DNA from: a bacterium
Lineage (GTDB): Bacteria; Patescibacteriota; 4484-211
Assembly (NCBI GenBank): GCA_027020325.1
Contig: JALUVT010000148.1
Coordinates: 1-5,284, forward strand
Reading direction: 5' to 3'
Length of the DNA stretch: 5,284 bases
Shown piece by piece: positions 1 to 5,284 of the stretch (its first letter is position 1; every line of letters starts with the position of its first letter). Under the pieces are notes generated by a model. It saw only the letters and a program-made list of their open reading frames with translations. It had not been told where the DNA came from and ran no database searches. A program made the position numbers and the translations under genes.

Positions 1-1
1 T

Positions 2-514
2 TCATTAGGAGGAATTGTTGTTCACCATACAGCGCGGGTGGCGGGGAATAGGTTGGATGAAGCAATTATTAACGCGGTCCGACGAGAATATAATCTAATT
101 ATCGGAGAACGGATGGCCGAAGAAATTAAAATTAAAATTGGCTCGGCCTTGCCGTTGGAAAAGGAACTGGTCGCTGAGGTTAAAGGTCGTGATGCCGTAG
201 CCGGATTGCCCAAAGTGATTAAAGTAAAATCATCTTTTGTTATTGCAGCGATTAAGCATGAGTTAGAAGCGATTATTAATAGCATAAAAACCGTTTTGGA
301 GCAAACTCCGCCGGAATTAAGCTCGGATATTGCTGCAAAAGGAATTGTTTTATCGGGGGGGACGAGCCAGCTGCGCCACCTTGACCAATTAATTACTAAA
401 CGGACCGGGGTACCGGCTTATGTAGCTGAGAATCCGATGATGTGTGTAGTCCAAGGAACAGGAGTGGCAATTGAAAATTTGGATAAATTTAAGCGTAATA
501 TTACGCGGCGATGA
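2..514 (+). CDS. mreB: Rod shape-determining protein MreB, C-terminal half (5' end outside window)
   Basis: MreB is a bacterial actin homologue that forms ATP-dependent filaments under the inner membrane and guides the elongation machinery for cell-wall synthesis. The reading frame is already open at base 2 and gives 170 residues, about half of the usual 330 to 350, so the N-terminal actin lobe lies upstream. A GTG at base 38 is internal, because homology continues upstream of it (SLGG followed by the GNRLDEAI segment). Visible family landmarks, numbered within the fragment, are GNRLDEAI near residues 15-22, GERMAEEIK at 35-43, PPELSSDI near 103-110, the nucleotide-binding loop LSGGTSQLRHLD at 117-128, and the ENPMMCVVQGTG segment at 143-154. 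The order and spacing match MreB rather than FtsA, PilM or ParM. The protein ends in basic residues. Its TGA stop overlaps the ATG of the next glycosyltransferase by 4 bases, so mreC does not follow directly. Confidence 0.95.
   Translation, partial: SLGGIVVHHTARVAGNRLDEAIINAVRREYNLIIGERMAEEIKIKIGSALPLEKELVAEVKGRDAVAGLPKVIKVKSSFVIAAIKHELEAIINSIKTVLEQTPPELSSDIAAKGIVLSGGTSQLRHLDQLITKRTGVPAYVAENPMMCVVQGTGVAIENLDKFKRNITRR
493..506. repeat. Perfect 14-bp palindrome before the GT4 start codon
   Basis: The bases GCGTAATATTACGC read the same on both strands. They encode part of the last residues of MreB and end four bases before the ATG of the downstream glycosyltransferase, where a ribosome binding site would be expected. 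As RNA the palindrome could form a 5-bp stem (GCGTA/TACGC) with a 4-base AU loop. As DNA it could be a dimeric protein site. No T-run follows, so it is not an intrinsic terminator. It may also be chance within coding sequence. Confidence 0.4.
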
Positions 515-1656
515 TTATTGGCTATGATGCTTCGCGGGCTTTTGTTGCCCAAAGTTCGGGGACGGAAAATTATTCCTTTCAGCTTTTGAAAGCTCTCTTA
601 GAATTACGATCAAAGCATGAATTTCATCTTTACCTTCGCCCTCCTTATGATGAAAAAAGACTTGTTGAGATTAGGCGTTTTCCACAGGTAAAACTGATAT
701 CCTTGAATTATCGTTATTTTTGGACGCAGTTGGGGCTGGCCTGGCAGACCTGGAAGAAGCCGCCGGCAGTTCTTTTTATCCCCGCTCATGTAGTCCCCTT
801 AATTAAGAAATTTAATCTGCCGACAGTAGTTACTGTTCATGATTTAGCTTTAGAATTTTTGCCTTATTATGGCAGCTGGCGGCAGCGCCTTTATTTGGGC
901 TGGACAATGGAGCGATGGCGGGCCCGTCTTGCCCGTCATTTAATTGCTGTTTCCCAGTTTACCAAGCAAGAAATTATAAAGAAACTTGGAGTGAGGCCGG
1001 AAAAAATAACTGTTATTTATGAAGGGGTCGAGTCAGGGTGGGATAGACCTCTTGCTCCTTCAGATTACAAGAGAATCCGCCGCAAATTTAACCTTCCTCA
1101 GTCTTATTTATTATTTGTTAGTACTTTACAGCCGCGAAAAAATATCGTTCGCCTAATTCGAGCTTTCAAAAAAGTAACAAAAGAAAATCCTTCTCTGAGT
1201 TTAGTTATTGTAGGGAAAAAAGGGTGGGGGTATGAAGAAATTTTTAATACAGTGGATGAATTGGGTTTACAGACTAAAGTTCGCTTTCTCGGTTATGTGG
1301 AACGCAATGATTTAAGAGTTTTATATGCTGGCGCTAAGGCATTTTGTTTGCCAAGTTTACACGAGGGGTTTGGTCTTCCTGTTTTGGAGGCAATGAGCTT
1401 GGGAACACCAGTTATTATCAGTAATTGTTCTTCATTGCCAGAAATTGGCGGTAGGGCGGCAATCTATTTTGATCCTTATCGGGTTGAAGATATTGCCGCA
1501 GCTATTCACCGTCTTTGTCGGGCTTCAGATAAAGAATATCAAAATTGGCGTTTTTTGGTAAAACAGCGGGCGCGTCAATTTAGTTGGCATAAAGCAGCGC
1601 AGGAAACATTAAAAGTTTTAGAAAAAGTAGCGGGAGAGAATTCGGCGAATTATTAA
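511..1656 (+). CDS. GT4-type family 1 glycosyltransferase (GT-B fold)
   Basis: This is a retaining, nucleotide-sugar-dependent glycosyltransferase of the large GT4 (Pfam Glycos_transf_1) group, probably cytoplasmic and acting on surface polysaccharide or lipid-linked glycan; donor and acceptor cannot be read from the sequence. Its 381 residues are normal for the family. The N-terminal Rossmann domain starts at once (MIIGYDASRA) and has the glycine motif SGTEN at residues 16-20, TVHDLALEF at 108-116, and the VSQFTKQEI linker segment near 147-155. The C-terminal donor domain has STLQPRKNI at 204-212 with the phosphate-contacting Arg-Lys pair, and the EX7E signature with E285 and E293 within HEGFGLPVLEAM. 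Overall it resembles mannosyltransferase-like GT4 enzymes. The ATG overlaps the mreB stop as ATGA, suggesting translational coupling, and no Shine-Dalgarno sequence is visible. The start is chosen because the Rossmann strand begins there. The TAA stop overlaps the convergent GT26 gene. Confidence 0.93.
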   Translation: MIIGYDASRAFVAQSSGTENYSFQLLKALLELRSKHEFHLYLRPPYDEKRLVEIRRFPQVKLISLNYRYFWTQLGLAWQTWKKPPAVLFIPAHVVPLIKKFNLPTVVTVHDLALEFLPYYGSWRQRLYLGWTMERWRARLARHLIAVSQFTKQEIIKKLGVRPEKITVIYEGVESGWDRPLAPSDYKRIRRKFNLPQSYLLFVSTLQPRKNIVRLIRAFKKVTKENPSLSLVIVGKKGWGYEEIFNTVDELGLQTKVRFLGYVERNDLRVLYAGAKAFCLPSLHEGFGLPVLEAMSLGTPVIISNCSSLPEIGGRAAIYFDPYRVEDIAAAIHRLCRASDKEYQNWRFLVKQRARQFSWHKAAQETLKVLEKVAGENSANY

Positions 1657-2540
1657 AAAGCCGCCCTGTTTTGGGGAGGGAACCATTTTTCCCTGAAAAT
1701 CAATAATAAAAAAATTAGAAGGTCTTTTTGTCGGCGCCAGCGCCAAGGTTGATGAATTAGACGCCAAAGCCACTCTAAGCCGTGTTTTTGCCAGCTCTGC
1801 GGTGCTCGTTTTTGTTTTCCACTAACAAAATCAAAAGTGCCTCCGACCCCGATGGCTACTTTAACTGGAAGGTGCTTTAAATTGCGGTAAATCCATTTTT
1901 CTTGTTTGGGGTGTCCATAGGCGACTAAGAGTAAATCAATTGTTTTAGCTTGTGCTTTTATTTTTTGTCGCATTATTAGGTCTTTTTCTGGTTGCGGGTC
2001 TCCGGCTAAAGTACCAACTATCTTTAGTCCGGGATATTTTTTCTGCCAAATTTTTGCTGTTTGGGCGGCTATCCCCGGGGCGGCCCCAAGAAGAAAAACG
2101 CGCCATTTCTTGCTTGCCGCTTGCGCCATTAATTTTTCCGTTAAATCTGCTCCGCGGAGTTGTTGGGGAATTAGGGTTAGCTTTTGTTGTTGGAAAAGAA
2201 TGCAATAGGGGAGGTAAATAAGTCCATAAAAAAGATCGGCCAAAATATTTAAGGGAGGGGGAATTTTTAAGAGGGGTTGTTTGAGATATTGGGCTGCGGC
2301 GCGAATTCCTATTCCGTCAGCTAAACTTAAGCTAGCTTGGTTAAGGATATGACGGAAATGGGAGTCTTTTTGGGCTTGAATAATAAATTCGGGATTTGTT
2401 GTAACAAGGTAAAATTGTCCTTGAGCAACGGTAATAAAATGTTCAATTATCTTTAATACTTTTTTTTCGGTTAAAGGATTAATTTTTACCCCTAATAAAA
2501 AAATAGGATCCGCCGAGCTTTTTTTTCTTGGCCGCGGCAT
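1653..2540 (-). CDS. WecG/TagA/CpsF family (GT26) glycosyltransferase with an internal hydrophobic insertion
   Basis: GT26 enzymes add the second sugar, often N-acetylmannosamine or its uronic acid, to an undecaprenyl-diphosphate-linked sugar at the inner face of the membrane during teichoic acid, enterobacterial common antigen or capsule synthesis. The substrate here is unknown. Family motifs in order are VTTNPEF at residues 46-52 with the active-site threonine region, LADGIGI at 73-79 with the candidate catalytic D75, VFLLGAAPG at 148-156, LLVAYGHPKQEKW at 204-216, GVGGTFDFVSGKQKRAP at 231-247 and LEWLWRLIHQPWRW at 255-268. The protein has 295 residues against roughly 240 to 250 in well-known members. 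The extra length comes from a short N-terminal lead, about 34 residues at 94-127 that include a 20-residue hydrophobic stretch (97-116), and a hydrophobic C-terminal tail (274-282). The ATG follows a leaderless-type promoter with no Shine-Dalgarno. It converges on the GT4 gene and diverges from glgA. Confidence 0.92.
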   Translation of the reverse strand: MPRPRKKSSADPIFLLGVKINPLTEKKVLKIIEHFITVAQGQFYLVTTNPEFIIQAQKDSHFRHILNQASLSLADGIGIRAAAQYLKQPLLKIPPPLNILADLFYGLIYLPYCILFQQQKLTLIPQQLRGADLTEKLMAQAASKKWRVFLLGAAPGIAAQTAKIWQKKYPGLKIVGTLAGDPQPEKDLIMRQKIKAQAKTIDLLLVAYGHPKQEKWIYRNLKHLPVKVAIGVGGTFDFVSGKQKRAPQSWQKHGLEWLWRLIHQPWRWRRQKDLLIFLLLIFREKWFPPQNRAAF

Positions 2541-2546
2541 AGTTTT

Positions 2547-2555
2547 ATTCTAGCA
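2547..2555 (-). promoter_or_regulatory. Extended -10 promoter for the GT26 gene
   Basis: Read on the minus strand, bases 2555 to 2547 spell TGCTAGAAT, an extended -10 element (TGn followed by a five-of-six match to TATAAT). Six bases separate it from the GT26 ATG, so the expected transcription start falls on or next to the A of the ATG, predicting a leaderless mRNA. No good -35 hexamer is seen at 16 to 18 bases upstream, which fits an extended -10 promoter. Confidence 0.6.
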
Positions 2556-2564
2556 TGATATAAT
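2556..2564 (+). promoter_or_regulatory. Extended -10 promoter for glgA
   Basis: Bases 2556-2564 are TGATATAAT, a perfect extended -10 (TGn plus consensus TATAAT). Nine bases lie between it and the glgA ATG at 2574, so transcription should start 0 to 3 bases before the ATG. No Shine-Dalgarno is present and no convincing -35 is seen at the right distance. It directly abuts the -10 of the opposite-strand promoter. Confidence 0.7.
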
Positions 2565-2573
2565 TATTCCTAA

Positions 2574-4154
2574 ATGAAGAAAAAAAACTCCTTGTTGAAT
2601 CAATTTGAAGATCTTTTTTTTAGTCCACTCCCCTCCAAAAAAGCATTAAAAATTTTGTTAGTTGGCGCTGAAGTGTCTCCCTATGCGGATGTCGGGGGAT
2701 TGTCACGGGTCTTGGGTTATCTTTCGCGTGCCCTGCGGCGATTAGGTCATGATGCACGAATTTTTATGCCCAAGTTTGGTTCAATTGATGAAGAAAAATA
2801 TCAAACTAAGCTTATTTTAGAAGGGCTCAAAGTTCCCACCGGTAATGAAAAGCGGCCCTTTTTAACCTGTAATGTTAAATTGCACCTTTCTCCCTCCGGG
2901 CTCCCGGTCTATTTTTTAGAAAATCGTGAATATTATGAATTAAGGGCTAATGTTTATGGTTATTCGGATGATTCGACCCGTTGGGCACTACTTTCACGAG
3001 GTTGCATTGAATTTTTACGGCAAAATGAAGAATGGATCCCCGATGTTGTTCACGCTAATGATTGGCACACCGGGCATATTCCCAATTGGTTGCGTACTGA
3101 TTATGATAAGGATGTCCGTTTATTTAAAATAGCTACTGTTTTTACGATTCATAACCTTCAGTACCACGGAAATTTTGATCACCGACATGTTCCAGAATTA
3201 CAACGCGATGATGGACGGAGTGCGATTGCTGATTTTTTTTCCGAACGCCTACGCTGGCAGGATTTTTTGCGGCGGGCAATTATTTATTCTGAGGTTGTTA
3301 ATACTGTTTCCAAGACTTACGCTAAAGAAATTTTGCGCCCTGAGTTTGGAGAAGGTTTAGAGAAATTACTTTTAGAGGTACGAACTAAGCTTTTTGGAAT
3401 TTTAAATGGCATTGATTATCAAGAATATAACCCTGCGACTGATAAATTATTAAAAGTGAATTATGATTTAAATAGTTTAGATAAGAGAAGTGCTAATAAA
3501 TTAGCTCTCCAAGAAGAATTTGATTTGCCGCTTGATAAAGAAATTCCGGTTTTAGGTTATGTTGGACGCATTGATGGACAAAAAGGACTCGATTTATTAG
3601 CTCGCGTTCTGCGTCCGCTATTAAAAGATTTCAAAATCCAATTTGTCATTGTTGGGGGAGGGGATGGGGGACTGATGGATCTTTTTCGTAAGTTGCAGGA
3701 AGATTTTCCCGAACAAGTAGGAGCCCATCTTATGTACGATCCTTCTCTCCCGCGCCTGGTTTTTAGCGGGGCCGATTTAATGCTTTATCCTTCACGCTGG
3801 GAACCTTGTGGTTTGGTGCCAATGGAGGCGATGCGCTATGGAGCTATCCCTATTGTCCGGGCTACTGGGGGCCTAAAAGATACAGTGGAACAATTTGATC
3901 CAGCGACTAATACTGGCAATGGTTTTGTTTTTCAAGATTTTAATGGATGGTCTTTATTTGCCCAAATAGTTCGGGCACTAGAAACTTATCGTCAGAAAAA
4001 GATTTGGCGTTCTTTACAAAAACGGGCGATGAGTGCTAATAATTCTTGGGAAGCCCGGGCGCAAGAATATGTGGATTTATATTTAAAGGCAATTCATTTT
4101 CGCAAGAAAAAATTAGTCGAAACTGAGCGCTGGCCGGCTTCAGCGAAGGTATAA
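2574..4154 (+). CDS. glgA: Glycogen/starch synthase GlgA (GT5), variant KxGG motif
   Basis: GlgA transfers glucose from ADP-glucose (or UDP-glucose) to the non-reducing end of an alpha-1,4-glucan in the cytoplasm. The 526 residues have the two-domain GT-B layout. The N-terminal domain begins at ILLVGAEVSPYADVGGLSR (27-45), followed by GHDARIFMPKFG (58-69), VVHANDWHTGHIP (158-170) and TVFTIHNLQYHGNF (188-201). The C-terminal domain has GILNGIDYQEYNP (275-287), YVGRIDGQKGLDLL (329-342) with R332 and K337, and SRWEPCGLVPMEAMRYG (407-423) with the EX7E pair E410 and E418, then ATGGLKDTV (430-438). The usual KxGG lysine near the N terminus is D39 here. About 25 residues precede the first beta strand, longer than in E. 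coli GlgA (about 477 residues). No other Met occurs before residue 65, and the promoter sits just upstream, supporting this start. No glgC is visible. It is probably cotranscribed with the GH57 gene 16 bases downstream. Confidence 0.94.
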   Translation: MKKKNSLLNQFEDLFFSPLPSKKALKILLVGAEVSPYADVGGLSRVLGYLSRALRRLGHDARIFMPKFGSIDEEKYQTKLILEGLKVPTGNEKRPFLTCNVKLHLSPSGLPVYFLENREYYELRANVYGYSDDSTRWALLSRGCIEFLRQNEEWIPDVVHANDWHTGHIPNWLRTDYDKDVRLFKIATVFTIHNLQYHGNFDHRHVPELQRDDGRSAIADFFSERLRWQDFLRRAIIYSEVVNTVSKTYAKEILRPEFGEGLEKLLLEVRTKLFGILNGIDYQEYNPATDKLLKVNYDLNSLDKRSANKLALQEEFDLPLDKEIPVLGYVGRIDGQKGLDLLARVLRPLLKDFKIQFVIVGGGDGGLMDLFRKLQEDFPEQVGAHLMYDPSLPRLVFSGADLMLYPSRWEPCGLVPMEAMRYGAIPIVRATGGLKDTVEQFDPATNTGNGFVFQDFNGWSLFAQIVRALETYRQKKIWRSLQKRAMSANNSWEARAQEYVDLYLKAIHFRKKKLVETERWPASAKV

Positions 4155-4155
4155 T
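4150..4155 (+). promoter_or_regulatory. Possible internal -10 before the GH57 gene
   Basis: A consensus TATAAT overlaps the glgA stop codon and ends 15 bases before the GH57 ATG, which would give a leader of about nine bases. There is no TG extension and no clear -35, so this may be chance in AT-rich sequence. Readthrough from the glgA promoter is enough to explain expression. Confidence 0.25.
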
Positions 4156-4170
4156 TTTTGTTCTTAAACG

Positions 4171-5284
4171 ATGTATTTCTGCCTTTTCCTTCACTTCTAC
4201 CAACCTTATTATCAGCAAGACGATATTCTAGAACGGGTTGTCAATGAATCTTATCGTCCCTTGATGCGGATTTTTTTGCAGCATCCTCACGCGCGAGCAA
4301 CTTTTAATTTTGCCGGAGCGCTTTTGCAGCTTTTACAGGAAAAAGGTTATGATGATGTTATTAATTCCCTAAAACAGCTTTTAGATCGTAGGCAGATTGA
4401 ATTAACTGCAACTGCTGCTTATCATCCTCTTCTCCCTTTAATTCCTTTGACAGAAGCAAGGCGTCAGATTGAGTTAAATGAAAAAATTGCGCGGCATTAT
4501 TTGGGAGATTTATATCAGCCTCGAGGCTTTTTCTCTCCCGAATTGGCTTTTGATTATCCGATGGCAAAATTAATTAAAAATATGGGTTATGAGTGGCTTT
4601 TGGCCTCGGAATTAGCCTATGGCCCGCAACCTCCTTGGCCGGATAAAACTTTTGTTATTAAAGAAGTTCAACCATTAAAAATCTTTTTTCGCCATAAACG
4701 AGCGAGTGTAATCATGCTCTCGGCTTTTGTTCGTTTGGTTAAAACTTTGCTTGAAGAATTGGAAGATTTGCTAGATAAAAATATTTATCTGGTTTCGGTG
4801 ATGGACGGCGAGACCTTTGGACACCACCGTCCGGGAATGGATGATTTTTTGGCTCAAGTATTTAAAGAAAAACCTTTCCCTTTCCTGACTCTTTCCGAGG
4901 TACCGCAACATTTTCCGCAGACTGAATTGGTTAGCCCTCGTCCTAGTACTTGGTCGAATGAAGAACAGGATTTTTGGCTGGATCAAGAGAGAAAAATTGT
5001 TAATGAACACCCTTTTCTTCTTTGGCAAGATCCAGGTAATCCTATTCATGATTTGCAGTGGAAGTTTTTACATTGGGTAATTGAGCTCGTTCACCGGAAA
5101 GCGGCTAATAAGGGTGCGGTGAGGGAATTATTAGATCGTGCTTTAAGTAGTGATCAGTTTTGGTGGGCTAGTGCCAAGCCTTGGTGGAGTTTGGAAATGA
5201 TTGAGGCGGGAGCGTTTCGTTTACGCGAAATTGTCCGGCAAATTCCGGGAATTAACCAACGCGAAATCAATCGCGCTCTTCTTT
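4171..5284 (+). CDS. Glycoside hydrolase family 57 protein, N-terminal 371 residues (3' end outside window)
   Basis: GH57 enzymes are retaining alpha-glucan-active enzymes: alpha-amylases, amylopullulanases, 4-alpha-glucanotransferases and glycogen branching enzymes. The frame is open from the ATG to the window edge with no stop. A TAA in frame three bases upstream of the ATG (4165-4167) makes this the first possible ATG. Family regions appear in order: region 1 LHFYQP (7-12), a variant of HxHQP with Tyr for the second His; region 2 QIELTATAAYHPLLPL (75-90); region 3 GFFSPELAFD (119-128) with candidate nucleophile E124; region 4 MDGETFGHHRPG (211-222) with candidate acid/base D212; and a late motif FWWASAKPWWSLE (330-342) like region 5. 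Both catalytic carboxylates are kept, so activity is likely. It follows glgA after 16 bases, which favours a role in making, branching or recycling glycogen-like polymer. The exact reaction cannot be assigned. No Shine-Dalgarno and no signal peptide are seen, so it is probably cytoplasmic. Confidence 0.9.
   Translation, partial: MYFCLFLHFYQPYYQQDDILERVVNESYRPLMRIFLQHPHARATFNFAGALLQLLQEKGYDDVINSLKQLLDRRQIELTATAAYHPLLPLIPLTEARRQIELNEKIARHYLGDLYQPRGFFSPELAFDYPMAKLIKNMGYEWLLASELAYGPQPPWPDKTFVIKEVQPLKIFFRHKRASVIMLSAFVRLVKTLLEELEDLLDKNIYLVSVMDGETFGHHRPGMDDFLAQVFKEKPFPFLTLSEVPQHFPQTELVSPRPSTWSNEEQDFWLDQERKIVNEHPFLLWQDPGNPIHDLQWKFLHWVIELVHRKAANKGAVRELLDRALSSDQFWWASAKPWWSLEMIEAGAFRLREIVRQIPGINQREINRALL

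Noticed and set aside
7..12. AGGAGG, a perfect Shine-Dalgarno-like hexamer, with a GTG start at 38
   Set aside because: It lies inside the MreB reading frame (encoding part of LGGI) and 25 bases before the GTG. MreB homology continues upstream of that GTG, so neither marks a real start.
22..285. Minus-strand open frame of 87 codons
   Set aside because: It is antisense to the well-supported MreB frame, has low-complexity composition rich in Ser, Ile and Ala, and shows no recognisable family.
1661..1690. CCGCCC ... GGAGGG followed by TTTTT as a possible terminator for the GT4 gene
   Set aside because: The stem has only five pairs and a mismatch, the T-run is several bases away, and the whole segment encodes the C terminus of the GT26 protein.
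1678..1693. GGGAA/TTCCC inverted repeat
   Set aside because: A 5-bp stem inside the GT26 coding sequence with no T-run in the right place; too weak to call.
1945..2221. Open frames on both strands within the GT26 gene
   Set aside because: Both overlap a gene with clear conserved motifs, and their translations show no family features.
2950..3360. Two short plus-strand open frames inside glgA (2950-3132 and 3175-3360)
   Set aside because: They are out-of-frame shadows of conserved GlgA segments with no start signals of their own.
4036..4218. Minus-strand open frame across the glgA/GH57 junction
   Set aside because: It is antisense to the GlgA C terminus and the GH57 start, has no recognisable motif, and has no better start signal than chance.
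4361..5049. Minus-strand open frames at 4361-4567 and 4771-5049
   Set aside because: They are antisense to the GH57 frame, which carries all family motifs in order, so they are shadows.
1..5284. Search for tRNA genes, CRISPR repeats, insertion sequence ends, riboswitches and toxin-antitoxin pairs
   Set aside because: No direct-repeat array, tRNA-like cloverleaf with a TTCRA arm, transposase motif or long untranslated leader was seen. The only non-coding gaps are 33 and 16 bases.

Overview
The window is almost entirely coding: five genes, two of them cut by the window edges, with only 16 and 33 bases between neighbouring genes or overlaps of 4 bases. In order they are the C-terminal half of the rod-shape actin MreB (+, cut at the left edge), a GT4-type glycosyltransferase (+), a WecG/TagA/CpsF (GT26) glycosyltransferase (-), a glycogen/starch synthase GlgA (+), and a family GH57 glycoside hydrolase (+, cut at the right edge). 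No RNA genes, insertion sequences, CRISPR arrays or prophage genes were seen.

The organism is a bacterium, because it has MreB and a GT26 enzyme of the lipid-linked glycan type. The sequence is moderately AT-rich and very compact. None of the four visible start codons has a recognisable Shine-Dalgarno sequence, and two look leaderless. The GlgA, GH57 and GT26 proteins have unusual features (a replaced KxGG lysine, an HxYQP region 1, and a hydrophobic insertion). Together these suggest an uncultivated small-genome lineage such as Candidate Phyla Radiation/Patescibacteria. This is inference from gene style; no taxonomic marker is present.

Layout: mreB and the GT4 gene overlap by ATGA, and a perfect 14-bp palindrome sits just before the GT4 start. 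The GT4 and GT26 genes converge and share the four bases TTAA as their two stop codons, with no convincing terminator. The GT26 gene and glgA diverge from a 33-bp gap that holds two extended -10 promoters placed exactly back to back, one per strand. glgA is followed after 16 bases by the GH57 gene, and the two probably form an operon.

Functionally, the left half joins cell shape (MreB) to surface glycan assembly (GT4 and GT26). The right half looks like an alpha-glucan module: GlgA would elongate alpha-1,4-glucan, and the GH57 enzyme would branch, trim or rearrange it. The strongest leads are the abutting bidirectional promoter with leaderless starts, the acidic residue replacing the KxGG lysine of GlgA, and the hydrophobic insertion in the GT26 enzyme. 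I did not find a clearly new defence or mobile system here.
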